This document shows, piece after piece, positions 63,878 to 64,000 of a stretch of DNA of 64,000 nucleotides. Made by a program: the position numbers and the translations under genes. Source of the stretch: Enterobacter asburiae (GTDB lineage: Bacteria > Pseudomonadota > Gammaproteobacteria > Enterobacterales > Enterobacteriaceae). Each line of letters begins with the position of its first letter. The stretch's first letter is position 1. The stretch lies in contig NZ_AP019632.1 of NCBI RefSeq assembly GCF_007035645.1, positions 2,108,001 to 2,172,000 on the forward strand. Reading direction: 5' to 3'. The notes beneath the pieces were generated by a model that worked only from the letters and a program-made list of their open reading frames with translations, was not told the DNA's origin and did not search any database.

Positions 63878-63890
63878 TTTGCCTGCAAGC

Positions 63891-63927
63891 GACTCATAGC
63901 GCCCGCCAGCCGTTATCGCTATGAGTC
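63891..63927. repeat. Perfect 11-bp inverted repeat
   Basis: GACTCATAGCG (63891-63901) / CGCTATGAGTC (63917-63927), 15-base loop, 14 bases after the small membrane gene. No U-tract. It may mark the end of that gene or of the AT-rich insert. Confidence 0.6.
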
Positions 63928-64000
63928 CAAAATCGTCAGCCCAAAAATTTTTATTCCCCCAGCAATATTTCCCTCCCTCATCCGTCTACCTCATCACAAG

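Overview
The window reads as a chromosomal segment of an enterobacterium, most likely Enterobacter or a close relative. Proteins and gene order match E. coli and Salmonella closely (nhoA, smvA, an ompD-type porin, yddG, fdnGHI, adhP, maeA, sra, bdm, osmC, ddpXABCDF). Interspersed are blocks seen in Klebsiella and Enterobacter but absent from E. coli K-12, such as the scr sucrose regulon and a KPN_01854-type transporter/monooxygenase operon. Most of the DNA is GC-rich. Three stretches are AT-rich: about 1.3-2.2 kb, the 0.6 kb upstream of the porin, and 62.6-64 kb. Those at 1.3-2.2 and 62.6-64 kb look acquired.

Left part (1-24.6 kb): the 3' part of an EF-G paralogue; a CHAP-type amidase with a periplasmic partner that looks like an effector/immunity pair; a flavin reductase-like gene and nhoA; the smvR/smvA efflux pair with two visible operators; a second KUP potassium transporter. 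A seven-gene operon (a Liv-type ABC transporter plus two hydrolases) probably imports 2-aminothiazoline-4-carboxylate or a relative and converts it to L-cysteine, with a divergent LysR gene. Then come the porin, yddG, formate dehydrogenase N (fdnGHI, with an in-frame selenocysteine UGA and SECIS), a chromosomal ccdAB-like module and a PPK2 kinase.

Middle (24.7-44.5 kb): araJ; a six-gene operon of peptide-type ABC transporter, luciferase-like monooxygenase and a fused CMD/alkylhydroperoxidase protein; adhP; an ABC-F ATPase gene preceded by an unannotated 27-codon leader ORF and a four-segment RNA attenuator like those of ribosome-targeting antibiotic resistance genes; a structured non-coding element flanked by palindromic repeats; maeA, sra and bdm. 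A small insertion (degenerate metallo-hydrolase, LysR gene, secreted TIM-barrel protein) separates bdm from osmC. An SDR gene with a divergent LysR gene follows.

Right part (44.5-64 kb): the D-Ala-D-Ala operon ddpXABCDF, headed by an RpiR-family regulator and a near-consensus sigma-54 promoter; an alpha/beta hydrolase; a BLUF-EAL photoreceptor that, unlike E. coli BluF, keeps the EAL catalytic residues; the sucrose regulon scrKYAB-scrR with three ScrR-type operators; a methyl-accepting chemotaxis protein behind a sigma-28 promoter; and an AT-rich end with an unknown 236-residue protein overlapped by an unannotated 58-residue two-helix membrane protein.

The strongest leads are the ABC-F leader/attenuator, the ATC-to-cysteine operon, the two candidate toxin/immunity pairs, the sigma-54/RpiR control of ddp and the catalytically intact BLUF-EAL protein. 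No tRNA, rRNA, CRISPR array, insertion sequence or prophage was found. All calls come from reading the sequence and remembered family features; no database search was run.
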